From Tethya wilhelma (taxonomy: Eukaryota > Porifera > Demospongiae > Tethyida > Tethyidae), in assembly GCA_964030475.1 (NCBI GenBank), contig CAXIPT010000003.1, positions 12,172,519 through 12,236,518 of the forward strand: a DNA stretch of 64,000 nt, read 5' to 3'. The notes beneath the pieces are model-generated. The model did no database searches. It worked only from the letters and a program-made list of their open reading frames with translations, and was not told where the DNA came from. Of the stretch, positions 12,914 through 26,459 are shown piece by piece. The first letter of the stretch is position 1, and each line of letters begins with the position of its first letter. The position numbers and the translations under genes were made by a program.

Positions 12914-15254
12914 CAATGATTTCGAATTCACTAGTCCTCCAAAAATAGCTACGGGTGCACCACCTAGACCTATAGGCTGTCTCTCCAAAACAATATTACA
13001 GACTAATATACGGTATAGCTAGGCTTACATGGGAATTGAAGGGACATACATAACATTGACATTGAAATTCTATATCATATGCACACACACACACAGAGTC
13101 AAATTGTCTATCTCCTTTCATTAGGCATGTGTAATCTGTGTATGCATTGTTGAAATTTGTTGAGTTGATTGGACTAAAAATTTTATTTTAGAAGCTCAAC
13201 AAGTGATCAACAGAACTATTCTCCTCCAAAACACTTGGCCATTTTAGCACTTGTTTTTTCCAATCCCTCGCCAGTGTGGTATGTCAGCCCCCTGAATGGC
13301 TTGTGATATGGTTCCAACATTGTAATTAGAAGGGCTTTCAGCAACAAACAAAAGATAAAAATGTGCTCTAGCCGTTTCGTAGCATGCTGGTTCTATTACA
13401 CTTCATGTGTTTGTGTGTGATTGCGTCACGGCGTGTTCCTGTTTATACATCATTGTTATAAATTATTATATAACAAATGCTGTCGTCATTTGTCACGTAT
13501 TTTAAATTGAAATGGAATTTTAAGCAGAAAGCATGTTTGTTTGTTTCACAGAGTGATGCAAGAGTACCAATATAGCGTTCCTTTTACTTGTACTTGTACT
13601 GTTGCCTCACAATGTCTCGCAAGTCCTTCAATATACTGGACTCATTGAGATCATTGACGTTGTTTCATCATTTGCTGTTCTGTTCAGTGTGGAGTCGCTG
13701 GAAGCTGTTTGATATAGCTGTGGGTGTGTGGCTCCTTGCCCCTGATCAGGAGGGGAGACCCTTTCATCAACTCCTAAACGAGTTTAGCATAGACAACCAC
13801 CTTCCAGCTACCAAACAAGTATATTTATAATGTATACTGTTTATTCTGCGTTAAAACTTCCTTAGATTCCAGATTTTTTTTGCAATTGCTTACTTTAAAT
13901 TAAAATTTTTCTTATATACCTTTCTGCTTAGAAAACCTCTAAAGTTCTGTTGTGTGACGACATTGCCCAGTTGGGACCACTCTTGGTGCAAGTCTATCAT
14001 CGCCTGAAGGTATGTAGCACACACATCACACTGCCTACCACCACCTGGTTGGGCAGCCACCACCCTAGCTCCCTCTGCTGTGGTCTGTGGCACCATTGTT
14101 TGTTGTTGTGTGAAGTTCTTCCCACATCACAGGATCAAGGACTGTGGGCTCTCTTTGTTGACATGGAGGTCAGACTTATTCCTCTGTTGGCAGGTGTGCG
14201 TGTGTGCATGTACATGCATGCTTGGTTACGTTGCACACAAAGTGCTTGTATGTTTGTTTGTGTGTGTGTTTGTGTGTTTGTGTGTTTGTAGCATATGTTA
14301 ATGTACATTAATTGTTCATAGATTATCTAGACATACTATAGATACATATGTTTATATTATCTATGATGTGTTGACCTCTAGCAATGGAACACACTGGAGT
14401 GCAGATTAATTGCAGCCTCCTCCTGTCAAACGCCGACCTCCTCAAAGTGAGCTCATTTATGAAGTATTTACAAATGACAATCAATCAGTCCCGTTATGCT
14501 CGTATTGTTGACCCCAGTACATGTACGCCTCTTTCAAACAGGTCAAGATCTCCAGACTGGAATCAGAGGCTCATCAGGTTAAGCCCTGCTACGTATACGC
14601 CTGTGTATAATCGAGTTTTCCCTGTCTCTCTCAGTCTGCTCTCACGGCATAGTTTTATCCATTAGCCCGAGGTCGTATGTCTGATAGGGTCAGCTTGGTT
14701 ATACACACGACGGCTTGTAGTTTGACAAGTGTGAAATTGGAATGGAAACAGTTGGTGGACAAATTGGTCCATTGCTTGACACAAATTACATAACGCGCGA
14801 GTGTACTGTCTGCATCAATCAACTCAATGGAATATTCTCTAACTCGCTGCACATGTGTGTTGGTCGTTTGTATTCCCTGCTCCGCCACACCTTGCGTCCC
14901 ATAGCCACTGGCTATTGATCACTCGTTATCGTATACCATGCCAGCTCAACATGGTTGCCATGACAATCCCGGTGTGAATGTTTGCAGCATTGTTGATCCA
15001 ATCAGGCAAGCTTCACTGGGCAAACATTCACAGACAAATTAGTCACCTTTCTTGAACTACTTATTGTCGAGAGTTATTTTCATTTCATTATGCTAGAGAG
15101 GTCGCTGTTTGTGAGAGCATTAGTGGGGGATTATTTGACTGGTGTGTGTTTGTGCTGAGAGCGTGGAGACTCATTTGTTCTTGTTTGTTCTCCGTCACAG
15201 GCTGCAGGACACACATTTCAGATCAACAGCCATGCTCAGCTGAGACAGGTATGT

Positions 15255-15296
<42 letters not shown>

Positions 15297-18200
15297 ACGT
15301 ACATGTGCCCTAAGTTTCAAAACTCTTATAATCTTCCCTGTAGTTTGTTCTTTCTAGTTTCGATCTTAAATTACAATTTATCTATTCTAGATGCTTGCAC
15401 AACCTTGCACAATTAAGCCACTGTCTGTATCCCATGAGAATATATTGTCAGGTTATAACCGGTGATCTCCAGTTTATCTTGGTCTAACTCTCACTCAGCC
15501 AGTCTCGCTGCTTGTCTGACCAATTAGACTGTCCAAACACTCAGTGAAGCATTAATGTGTGTGTGTGGTTCGGCACAATGCTACACTTAATGTGGATATG
15601 CAAACTTGTGCGTGTGAATAAGAGAGAGGGGGAAAATAAAAAAATAAAAATTTAGCTCCTTCTTGTAATTAAACACTTATGGTCTCCCCTTATGTCAATG
15701 TTGCTATCGCTAATCCAATTAACCCAGTCTTGTTTGGTTCAAATAAACTGGTTTACGTCTATTTTATTACTAACAACAGCTTCCACTAATCTAATTTCAG
15801 GGATTGCGTTAAAGCTGTCAGGCTCGAGCGGTGATACTAACCTAGCACGCTGTCTTTGTTTGTTCATCACGATGTGATTAGATTAAGCTAAGGCCTGGAC
15901 ACCACAATAAGCACCTCTTTCCCAGAGTCCTGTAATTCTATTAGATGTTCAACAGGTTGCTATGTACCTGCGTAAGCCAGCACCCCTTGAATGGGAGCTT
16001 AGGCTGTTTACACTAACCTCATCCTCTCTTTTTGTCTCTCCTCACCTAGTCAATCTAGTCATATTGTCACTATTATCAAAAGCTATTTTACTCTCAATGC
16101 TCTTAGTCTGATTTTCAAGAGTGACCTCCACCGTTAGCTAGTTGATTGGTCTACCTGAACTTGTACTGTTTTGTATTACATTCACAATAATATAATTTTA
16201 TCAATAAGAAAGTCATTAAGGTAAGTGTAATGATTTCTCCCTTCAAACACTCAATCAGGTTCTCTTTGATGAGCTGTTCCTTGATGAGAAGTGCAAGAGG
16301 AAGCTGTCAAAGACTCAAGTTCTCCGTCACACCTCCACCAGTGAAGCAGTGGTAGGTGGGAGGTGTATGCACTCCATCAAATCTATCATTATAATCATTG
16401 TTGTTCTCTTTGAAGTGTCTCAATCAATTATTCTGTATATTTGTGTTCAGCTGACTCAGTTGAAGGATCTCCACCCACTGCCATCACTGGTACTGGAGTA
16501 TAGACAGGTTGGAACATGATAGAGCAAGATTATTTTGCTTGTATTCACAGTATAGCATCATAGTACACAAGTTGAATTAATGTTCCTGAATACCACAAAC
16601 CATGTAATATCCAGTACGCAACATCATTGCATTAACAAAATCAAATCATGTAGCTCTGTAAGTTGAACACAACCTACATCAGTGGCATCCTGCCTTTCAT
16701 CAAAGAGGTACAATATGTACGACCCTTAATAATTGGCTAATCTAATTTTTTAATTAAGCCATGTTAACTTGTTGGCTAATGACCACACTACATGTCATTT
16801 ACAGGGTACACTGAAGCCACGATGGTCAGTTTAACGAGATATAATATAATTACTATTAGTGCTCTATTAATGTCTCACCCCTCTCTCTCTCTGTCTCTCT
16901 CTTTCTGTGTGTGTGTGTGTGTGCATGTGAATGTTGTATGAAGGGTTCAGACAGGATCTGCTACTGGGAGAATTGTCTCCTGTAATCCAGTAAGTCCACC
17001 ACTCTGTTTACATTCCTGCCCACAATAATGTAATCTATTATGATAATGCAGTGTGTGTGTGGTGTGTGCTAAATCTATAATGTGGTATATTAACTCAACC
17101 TGACTTCACTTGCATCGCTTTCTTGGCATAATTGTGCTGTGGCTGATGAGCTCACCTTGAGTCTGTGTCGGTTGTTGTAGCTCATTACATGGCGTTGTGT
17201 GTGTGTGGTTGCAGCCTAAAAGACAATTGCTGTGTTTAGAGCATCTGTGATTTGGTGCATGACCTTAAGTTGTTTGGAGAGGTTTGCCCTCTCTGTGAAG
17301 CTGGACATTGCAGCACCTGTCAAACTAAAGGCTCTGTCTGTAATTGGCTAACTGCGGGCAAGTGATACATGATGGTGGTGTTTGCTTAATTGGTTTACAA
17401 GCTTCGTATCAAAGATACGGCATGTTTGTGTCGGACAGAGAAATGTGTTTTATGTTTACTCCTCTCCATGGTGACTGTTCCTGGTTGTGTAGGAGCTCTT
17501 CCTCTCTCTCTCACACCTTGCCTTTGTCGCTCTCTCTCTTTCTCAAACAGAACATTCAAGCGTTTCCCAAGCAACCGCTGAACCTTGGAGTGGTACACAA
17601 GCAGTACATTGTAGGTTAGCAAGCCTGTCGATAATTTACATAGCTCTAATGCTTTGATTAACCAGTGTAGGTTGTTTGTATATTGCATTGTATAGTTTTT
17701 TTATTATTAATTTTTTGTATTATACCTCTCACCCTAGGTAAGGAGGATGATCAAGTGGAGATTGAACAGCGGGAGGTTGTTGAGAGCAGAAAGGGATTCA
17801 CCTTCATTGCAGCAGGTGTGTATGTGTATGTATTGATCCATGAAAATTATTGGGGAAAAAAAATCCTAATTGAGATCAAACTGGGATTCAAATTATGTCT
17901 TTCGGATTTTAGTCAAAGGCTCCTACCACTGCAATAAAACTCCTAGGCATGCATTGGAGCAGAGAATATATATATACTATTTATACACACTAGTCGACTT
18001 CCAAACCAGATTGATGCATTAAGTGCTCCTACAAGTTTACAAAACACCCTTTGCAATGCTTGTTCATGTTATGAACCATCTTGTGCTATATGATAGCTAC
18101 AATATTGCTGTTGTGCGTAGACTTCAAGAGCATTGAGCTGTGTCTCATGGCCCATCTTTCTGCCGATGCTGCTCTCATTGCCACCCTCCAACACTGCCTG

Positions 18201-19582
18201 GCTGGCTCCTCAGACATCTTCACTCAGCTCTCTTCAGAATGGTACAGCCTATAGTGGTGATTAGCAATTAACACAGGGGCTTTACAATTAGAGTGTTTAT
18301 TTCAGGCTAGGGATGAATGTGGAGGATGTGTCACCATCAGAGAGGGAGAGAACCAAACGTGTGGTCTACGCCATCCTGTATGGAGTTGGTATGATGATCC
18401 ATTGGCATTAATGACTGTACTGCAGTGATATACTGTTTAACAGAGCTAATACATTTGTTGATATGGCTTCCATCCAGGCAAGGAAAAACTTGGAGAAATG
18501 TTAGATGTCCATCCTAGTTATGCTAAGGAACTCATCAACAGCTTTCTCAGTAAGTTAAGTTAGTGTTACGTACATAAGTTATTTTGTTGTTTTGTTTTTT
18601 CCTGGCAGTCAGTTCACTCTGGCTGACCTTCAATGCACACTCTTTAACTTCGTACTCACAGCTAATTCTAAGACTTGTACATAATGTGCATTGTAAAGGA
18701 ACAACATTAATAATGATAATCATGAATGATAATAATATTAGTAATAATAATAATAATACTTTTAATAGTAATAATAATAATAAGTTGATTCGTACATCAA
18801 TTAAGATGTGCACTAAATCAAACTTATCTTTTCAGCCAAATTCACTGGAGTTCAGACATTTATTGCCAAAACCATTGCTGAGTGCAGAGAGAAAGGTTTG
18901 AGAAGCAAATAATATTAACATAGTCTAAACATTGATACCCATTGGGGGAAAAAAGTCTGAGATCTAGCTGGGATCTGAACATTGGTCATTCGAATTCTAG
19001 TCAAATGCTCTTACCCACTGAGCTACTAGAACTCATAGGCATTTGAAGCATGCATGTCTTGTCCAGGCTACCTCCAGACCATCAGTGGTAGGAAGAGGTG
19101 GTTCCCCAGCATCAATTCCCCCAATCAGCAGCTAAGAGCAGCCTCTGAGAGACAAGCTGTTAACTTTCCCATCCAGGGCTCAGCGGCTGATGTGTGCAAG
19201 TGGGGCATGATAAGAGTTGGGGAGGTACTGGCACAGGAGAGTCCAGCAACAAGGTGAGTGGTGCATTGGTTGTGATTGTGTGTGTGATGGAGAATTGGTC
19301 TCTTTTTAGAATTCTGGTACAAATTCATGATGAGCTTTTGTTTGAAGTGCCTGATGATGATGTGAACACTGTAGCAGGTAAGTTTACACACAGTCACACA
19401 TACACCGTCACACAACAGGCATGCATGTGCAACTCTCCCTGTAATGTTTTTCTGACTACATTTTAAATTTCAGAGAAGATTAAGTGTATATTGGAATCTC
19501 CTGACCTACTGTCCATCACCCTGAAGGTGCACTGATGATCAATGAATGTTGTCATTAGGGTGTGTAATATGTATGCTTTGTT

Positions 19583-19643
<61 letters not shown>

Positions 19644-19717
19644 GGTAGCTTCCCCTCAGAGTCAGAATCACTGCAGGCAAGACATGGGCAAACCTTAACA
19701 CACTTCCTGTATCTTAA
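7631..19717 (+). CDS. POLN: A-family DNA polymerase, nu/theta type (POLN-like)
   Basis: This is a template-dependent DNA polymerase of the Pol I family, expected in nuclear repair or cross-link tolerance. More than 20 short exons can be joined by GT-AG. N-terminal exons (about 7631-7780, 7845-8166, 8743-9038) encode a poorly conserved region ending VLCYQDGSSQLRP. Exons near 10739, 11516, 13691, 13932 and 14131 give a degenerate exonuclease-like fold (WLLAPDQEG, DMEVRLIPLLA). The polymerase domain follows, with LHPLPSLVLEYRQ (16450), TGSATGRIVSC (16943), motif A DFKSIELCLMAHL (18118), O-helix RERTKRVVYAILYGVG (18305), AVNFPIQGSAADV (19066) and motif C QIHDELLFEV (19307). The last exon (19649-19717) ends in TAA. 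No helicase domain precedes it, so nu fits better than full-length theta. The 5' start was not found, and the exon at 11516-11619 is duplicated. Confidence 0.85.
8500..8694. repeat. CA microsatellite containing an assembly gap
   Basis: CA/AC dinucleotide repeats flank 68 undetermined bases (8577-8644). It lies in an intron of the polymerase gene. The open frames across it are repeat artefacts. Confidence 0.95.
9060..9268. repeat. CTCA/CCCA tetranucleotide tandem repeat
   Basis: About 200 bp of CTCA units are interspersed with CCCA and TCCA variants. A higher-order block appears twice, at about 9100-9150 and 9209-9259. It is intronic, directly after the exon ending near 9038. Confidence 0.93.
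9945..10001. repeat. GT microsatellite
   Basis: This is an uninterrupted GT dinucleotide run in the large polymerase intron between 9038 and 10739. The rest of that intron is AT-rich with no recognised gene. Confidence 0.95.
11030..11200 (-). repeat. tRNA-derived SINE copy
   Basis: On the minus strand this contains a degenerate tRNA-like promoter: a box-B-like string (GGGTTCAAGTCCC), preceded by an A-box-like region. The flank ACTAGTCGACTTCCAAA is shared with the copy near 17987. It lies in a polymerase intron. Confidence 0.65.
11462..12882. repeat. exact 711-bp direct tandem duplication containing a polymerase exon
   Basis: Copy A is about 11462-12172 and copy B about 12173-12882. The copies read identically. 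Each contains one 104-nt exon (11516-11619 and 12227-12330) of the exonuclease-like region. Only one copy can be used: splicing both together puts a TAA four codons into the second copy. Confidence 0.92.
12883..13095. repeat. diverged partial third copy of the 711-bp unit, flanked by CA repeats
   Basis: After a CA tract (about 12883-12911), fragments of the preceding unit recur with changes. One segment resembling 12657-12700 is followed by a piece matching the complement of the GACGGCCTATAGG region, and then by a near copy of 12815-12882. A second CA tract follows at about 13081-13095. The mosaic suggests a small mobile or replication-derived repeat. Confidence 0.65.
17845..18020 (-). repeat. 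tRNA-derived SINE copy
   Basis: This shares body sequence with the copies at 11030, 18944 and 37605, including the GGGGAAAAAAAATCC start, the AAACTGGGATTCAAA box-B region and the CACTAGTCGACTTCC end. It lies in a polymerase intron. Confidence 0.65.
18944..19050 (-). repeat. tRNA-derived SINE copy
   Basis: On the minus strand this shows TAGCTCAGTGGGTAAGAGC (A box of a tRNA) followed about 35 bases later by a GGTTC-like B-box remnant (GTTCAGATCCC). It is the clearest A box of the four copies and lies in a polymerase intron just before the exon at 19066. Confidence 0.75.
19587..19640. repeat. CA microsatellite
   Basis: This is a pure CA run in the last polymerase intron, just upstream of the terminal exon's acceptor at 19648. 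Confidence 0.95.
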
Positions 19718-19949
19718 TTGCAGTACTGGTGTAATCTCAGTCACTTTTTAGCTTCTAGTATTCTTGATGCTTTACCAGCTACATGATTAATTATGATTTT
19801 GCTGAGCTGGCTGCGCGCGCTGTGGGCGTGCGCGCGGAAACCGCAATTAACAAGCCACGCCTATCGTACTTTGTTCGTACTTTCAATCAGCAAAAGCACA
19901 CTGCACTGCGAGTAAAGCACATTGAGAAAGTACCGACTTGAAGATTGAC
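19718..19949 (+). promoter_or_regulatory. short spacer with GC-rich putative G6PD promoter
   Basis: Only 232 bp separate the polymerase stop from the G6PD start. The spacer contains a CpG-dense block at 19811-19837 (CTGCGCGCGC, then GTGCGCGCG), which stands out from the AT-rich surroundings and resembles GC-rich initiator or NRF-1-like sites. No TATA box is evident. The promoter role is inferred from position. Confidence 0.45.
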
Positions 19950-21183
19950 ATGGGCTCTGGGCCTCTGAAGCGCTCAGGCAGAACACCAGTTTATCAGGGA
20001 GCTGCGTCTCCTCGAAGTAGAAGTCCACCACGCAGTCCACGCCAAATCAGATACAGTGGTAGTGCCGAGGATACTTCCGCTCAAACAGGAAGTAAGCTTG
20101 CCCCTGAATCGAGAGGCGGTGGTCTACCTCAAAGAACAGTTCAACCAGTAACAGTGGTCCTAAAGATGGCTGAAAAGGGCGAGTCGAGTGCCATTTCCAC
20201 CACCACACACGTCTTCGTGGTAATGGGAGCATCGGTGAGTGTGCTGGGTCACGCTAGCGAGCCTGCACACGCTTAGATTGTACTGGAAAAAAATCCTTTT
20301 ATCCATGTTTGACACCATTTTATGACCCTGCCCTCAGTGATGAGTGTTTGGAGTTCTGCTTGAAGAACCATGCAATGTTGACTATAGAGATACCCACCAT
20401 ATGTATGGAGTGGGTGATATATGTGCTTAGATAGGAAGTGGCTGCCAATTACACGCTGATTTGGAATGTAGAGTCATGGTTCTGAATGGCTGCCCGCACT
20501 GCACACATGCCCCTTGGTGATGACAGTGTGTGATGAAATTGAGGAATGATATGTTATGTCTGTCCTTGCAGGGTGATTTAGCAAAGAAAAAGATCTATCC
20601 AACGCTGTGGTGAGTAGTAGTAATACTATAATTATAATATTATACGATAACACTGTGCCATACTTTTGAAAGTGTACCATCAATCTGTTTTTTGTTCTCC
20701 TTACTCCAGGAAGCTGTTCAAAGATGACCTGTATCCCATCAACACAAGGATCATTGGTTACGCTCGCTCTGATCTGACAATAGACCAAATCAAGGAGAAG
20801 TGCAAGCCATTCCTTAAGGTGGGTGCAACTTGGTAGTGAGTAGGACCACCAAGAATCCATTGTGGCTTCCTGGGTTGCCGTGATGTTGGGAGAATCCCTC
20901 ATTTTCCATTATTCCAGGCAAAAGATGAAGAAGCTGACAAGGTAGAGAAGTTCTGGGCCATCAATTCGTATGTGAAGGGTTCCTACACAGAGTCTGCTGC
21001 CTTTGAGAACCTCAACAAGGAGATAGCCAAGTTGGAGGAAGGAAAAGAGACCGGGAATAGACTCTTCTACCTTGCTCTGCCCCCTTCTGTTTTTGCTACT
21101 GTGACTACCAACATCAAAAAGGAGTGCATGAGTAAAACGTATGTTTGTACAACAGTTTCTTTCATAGTCTACATGACTGTGGT

Positions 21184-21240
<57 letters not shown>

Positions 21241-22442
21241 AGTGGCTGGAGTCGTGTCATAGTTGAGAAGCCTTTTGGGAAGGATTCAGACAGCTCTGCC
21301 GAGCTGAGTCGTCATCTTGCTAGTCTCTTTACAGAAGAAGAGATCTATCGTATTGATCACTACCTTGGGAAAGAGATGGTGCAAAACCTCTTGTTGCTCA
21401 GGTAAGAGCTTCCCTCAATCCTGTCCAAGATGTTTATTATTTGTATCTTGTATACAAGTCAGCAAAAATTATTTTGACTTTTTTTTTCGGTAAGAGGTTG
21501 TCTAGTTCACATGCTCACTCTGGTTTCTTCCATGTCCCTCTAGGTTTGCTAACTCTATCTTCCAGCCTCTTTGGAATCGTAACAGCATAGCCAGTGTCAT
21601 CATAACCTTCAAGGAGCCATTTGGGACGCAGGGAAGAGGCGGCTACTTCGATGAGTTTGGTATCATTCGGGACGTGATGCAGAATCATCTCCTCCAAGTG
21701 CTCTGCCTCACGGCCATGGAGAAGCCAGCTTCGACTGGATCTGAAGACATGAGAGATGAGAAGGTAGCTAGCTAGCTAGCTACTTCTGTGAGGTTGAGAA
21801 ACAGTCGTAAAGGAGTGTTTTGATGGCCTCTTTACTTATTCACTACCTCTACTGTAACTTTTGTTAGTTCGTATTATGGACAAGACGTTTTTAAAGCACT
21901 NTTATGATCTACATGCACCTATGTGTTACTGAGAGCTTTACAAGTTTATATATTGCTTTCAGCAGAAGATGTGTGGAAATCTGATTGGTTGATAACAACG
22001 GATATAGCCACGTGTACATATCCTACAACGGATATAGCCACGTGTACATATCCTACAACGGATATAGCCAATTGAACATATCCAAGTATAATGACGCAAT
22101 AACATCACTATGGCAATGAACTATGTACATTGCTTCAGATGTTCTCTAATTAATATAGCCAAACCCAAAAATGATTTTCTGGGAAAAGTTGTAACATTTT
22201 TTGTGTAGCAGCTCTGGTAGCAGCTAGAGTTCAATGGCACCATGTGACACTTGTAACTAGATACCCTTGTGTTCTTGAACTGTCTCTATGACAGGGAATA
22301 GTGGCTGTTATGTAATAATGCTTGTTTTTTTTCCAGTGAAATTTGTTTCAACAAGTGATCTCCAACTATCTTTGCTGAACAAGTCTGCACAACTGTGTCA
22401 AGCAATGTTATTCAAGGTACGTTCATTTGATTGTGTGTGTGT

Positions 22443-22488
<46 letters not shown>

Positions 22489-23912
22489 CTCCAGGTCAAA
22501 GTTCTTCGTTCCATTAAGCCCATTGAGTTGGACGACACCATCTTGGGTCAGTACGTGGGTAACCCTGATGGCGAGGGAGATGCCAAGCTGAGCTACCTCG
22601 ATGACAAGACTGTTCCCTCGGGGTCAAAGACACCGACCTTTGCCATGGCTGCCATGTTTATCAACAATGAGCGCTGGGATGGAGTGCCCTTCATACTCAA
22701 GTGTGGGAAAGGTTCGTAGGTGTGTGTGTGCATATGTCAGAGGTTGGGTGGGTAATATTTGGAGTTGAACATCCAGTGCAATTGGAATTTTTAGTTTGAA
22801 ATGTATTTTGTACTTACAGTAACTGTTACTAGTTTCAATAGATTGAATTAGTAAACAGCTCAATTGGTGCAAAATCCGTCATAATTATGGGCTTGGCACA
22901 CTGTGTGACAGTGTATTTATCAATTCACAAATCTGTTACCTTTTCACTTTTCTTTCTTTCTCTCTCAGCTCTAAACGAGCGTAAAGCTGAGGTTCGCATC
23001 CAGTTCAAGGATGTTCCTGGTGATATCTTTGATGGCAAGTGTCGTCGCAATGAGCTGGTCATCCGCCTCCAGCCAGACGAGGCCATGTACATCAAGACCA
23101 TGACCAAACAGCCTGGAATGTCCTTTGAACCCTTGGAGAGTGAACTGGACCTCACCTACAAGGCCAGATATGGGGTGAGTTGGTAAAGGGTCGTCAGATT
23201 TACTTATAACTATCGCTAGGTATGCTTTGTTTGTTGCCTTGTAAGGGTTTGGTATTCTATCTATGATAATTAAGACATTGCTTGAATGCTTGCAATGATT
23301 GTGTGTATATACACACACACAGGACATTCATTTGCCTGATGCATATGAGAGACTCATACTGGACGTCTTCAGTGGAAACCAGGGACACTTTGTGCGCAGG
23401 TTAGTGACCATTTTTGGTCATTACTGGTATGGATTGGTTCATTTTTGGTCAGTCATGGTATTGTTTTGGTTCATATCTAATCACTTTTGTCACTTATATA
23501 ACATGAATGGTTTGTTCCTCTCTCTGTCTCTTGCAGTGATGAGCTCGCTGAAGCGTGGCGTATTTTCACTCCTCTTCTTCATCGTATCGATAGTGAGAAG
23601 CCAGACCCGATCAAATACACCTATGGCACGTAAGTCCAATGGAACAGTATGTCACTAGCTGACCTCATAATGGAGGCATCTGTTTCTTTATACTGGTTGT
23701 ATCATCATTGGTCACCTAGTATTGTTAGCTCAATGGAATGTAGGAGATGATCTCAACACCTACTGTGACACTGTCACTGTATTGTCTCACACACACACAC
23801 ACACACACACACGTGCAGTCGTGGTCCAAAGGAAGCTGATGACTTTGTTGCAAAGCTAGGCTACATCCGTAGCTCTACCTATGAATGGAGGCCTAGCCAC
23901 TCCAGCATGTGA
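19950..23912 (+). CDS. G6PD: glucose-6-phosphate 1-dehydrogenase
   Basis: This enzyme oxidises glucose 6-phosphate with NADP+ to 6-phosphogluconolactone, the entry step of the cytosolic oxidative pentose phosphate pathway and a source of NADPH. Eleven exons (19950-20234, 20572-20609, 20710-20818, 20918-21138, 21243-21401, 21544-21763, 22495-22711, 22969-23174, 23323-23399, 23537-23629, 23819-23912) sum to 573 codons in frame. The NADP-binding [16 protein letters not shown] motif is split by intron 1. EKPFGKD and the active-site RIDHYLGKE (exon 5) are intact. The protein is about 55-60 residues longer than typical animal G6PD because of a Ser/Pro/Arg-rich N-terminal extension ([11 protein letters not shown]). 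The first ATG at 19950 was chosen; a later start inside exon 1 is possible. Confidence 0.96.
21995..22084. repeat. three tandem 30-bp units
   Basis: The unit starting ACAACGGATATAGCC occurs three times head to tail; the third copy is partly diverged. It lies in the G6PD intron between 21763 and 22495. An isolated N lies upstream at 21901. Confidence 0.9.
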
Positions 23913-24879
23913 ACACATCCACCCACAGCAGATGTTTCATCATAAGAGACAGCTAGTTTCAGAGATGTACTGCGTGGAATTTGTTGATAAAACTGTGTTG
24001 TGCAGTTTTGGTAGCTACTAATGTGTGTAACTTAAGTTGTTCTATTTTGTGCCTGTTTTTGCCATAGAATCAGTTTTTAGTGAATTCCTTCCGTATACCC
24101 GGACATCTCATTATAATTATCTAATCAAGTGGGCGTGGTTTGAATTCCAAATTAATTACCGACCAATACAAAATTACAAACCGCACGATAGGATAGTATC
24201 TCACAGAGCTGTGCCTCAGCTCAGCTAGCCAGCGGAAGGCCTTCCAGTACGTCTGATGTTTGTGAAAGTAGCCGACCGTGTGTAGATTCTAGTACAGTGC
24301 CCGTTTCTCGTTGTCTTTAGCCAGTGTGTCGAGGAAGACACTCGCTGTTTCAGTTTATAAACAGATCGACTACACTTGTACACGACAGCTGTGTCAGGTA
24401 TGTGTGTATGTATATGTGTGTGTGACAATGGATACTCTTTCCTCGAGATAGGCGCCGTGTACACGGCTCTATGAAGTATTTGTAAGGAGCATTTCTTTAT
24501 TTGGTTCCCAGAAATTATGACAATTGACACAGAAATGGTAGCCAATGTAGTTTCATGAATCACCTGTGTGTATAAACGGAGGGCGGGGGACAGTTTATGA
24601 ATAGAAAATTGGTTCTGTCAGCAACAGACACACACACACATATATAAATATACAAACTAACTGTTTTTATTTAAAGTTAGAGTTGTAAAGCAGAAGGTGT
24701 GTGATGTGGGTTTGTAAGACCACCTGGTCATAAATTATTTGCACAAGTCATCTTGCTTGGGAGGGGTCGGATGAAACAAGTATCTATTGTGAGTGCCTTT
24801 GAAGGAAATTGTTGGTCATTTGTTTGTTGGGCACATATATTGATGTATTGTCTCCCAGCTTTATACATAATAAGAAATT

Positions 24880-24923
<44 letters not shown>

Positions 24924-25055
24924 TATGTGATTGGTAAAATCTTATTTTCAATTAGCATAACTGGTGATTATGAATATGGAAATGTTCATTAAGACCGCTT
25001 CCATAATTAGCATTTCTTAACTACCATCGCAGACATTGGCTAAATCAACACACAG

Positions 25056-25110
<55 letters not shown>

Positions 25111-25381
25111 CAGATATTATGCATCTTACATCTCCCATATGACACTGAAGACAGTACACATTATGCTGATAAATATTTCATAGGGTGTGCTTGAATAAGG
25201 GTAATTGATGAATAGCCATATCCATTAGTCCTCTGTTCGGTGTAGGCATGTATTAGCAGTCAAAGGCTGTAATTGGGGAGAGTCTGGACCACAGGAATCT
25301 GAGAGAGAGAGCCAAGAATTTCCTCTCTGTCTATTGATGTAACGATGACTGTTATGTTAATGTGGCCGGCTTAATGGAGTG

Positions 25382-25442
<61 letters not shown>

Positions 25443-26428
25443 NNNNNNNNNNNNNNNNNNNNNNNNNNNNNNNNNNNNNNNNNNNNNNNNNNNNNNNNNN
25501 NNNNNNNNNNNNNNNNNNNNNNNNNNNNNNNNNNNNNNNNNNNNNNNNNNNNNNNNNNNNNNNNNNNNNNNNNNNNNNNNNNNNNNNNNNNNNNNNNNNN
25601 NNNNNNNNNNNNNNNNNNNNNNNNNNNNNNNNNNNNNNNNNNNNNNNNNNNNNNNNNNNNNNNNNNNNNNNNNNNNNNNNNNNNNNNNNNNNNNNNNNNN
25701 NNNNNNNNNNNNNNNNNNNNNNNNNNNNNNNNNNNNNNNNNNNNNNNNNNNNNNNNNNNNNNNNNNNNNNNNNNNNNNNNNNNNNNNNNNNNNNNNNNNN
25801 NNNNNNNNNNNNNNNNNNNNNNNNNNNNNNNNNNNNNNNNNNNNNNNNNNNNNNNNNNNNNNNNNNNNNNNNNNNNNNNNNNNNNNNNNNNNNNNNNNNN
25901 NNNNNNNNNNNNNNNNNNNNNNNNNNNNNNNNNNNNNNNNNNNNNNNNNNNNNNNNNNNNNNNNNNNNNNNNNNNNNNNNNNNNNNNNNNNNNNNNNNNN
26001 NNNNNNNNNNNNNNNNNNNNNNNNNNNNNNNNNNNNNNNNNNNNNNNNNNNNNNNNNNNNNNNNNNNNNNNNNNNNNNNNNNNNNNNNNNNNNNNNNNNN
26101 NNNNNNNNNNNNNNNNNNNNNNNNNNNNNNNNNNNNNNNNNNNNNNNNNNNNNNNNNNNNNNNNNNNNNNNNNNNNNNNNNNNNNNNNNNNNNNNNNNNN
26201 NNNNNNNNTATTCCTCCGGCTGCCAAGTTTCTATGGTAGTAGTAGACTCTTCCACACAGTCTCAGACTCACAGGATAACCGACTATGACCATATTTGATT
26301 ATGTGAGTTAGTGAGAGAGATGGTGTTTCAGCTAGGTGTGTTGTGTGTGTGCAACAAACATTGGCACACATACATACCATATTTATCATGACTCATGGCT
26401 AGTTAGTTAGATTGCCATTCATACACAA

Positions 26429-26459
<31 letters not shown>

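Noticed and set aside
25357..26298. Open frames of about 300 codons across the 766-base gap
   Set aside because: Almost all codons are undetermined; the rest is a CT/GA microsatellite.
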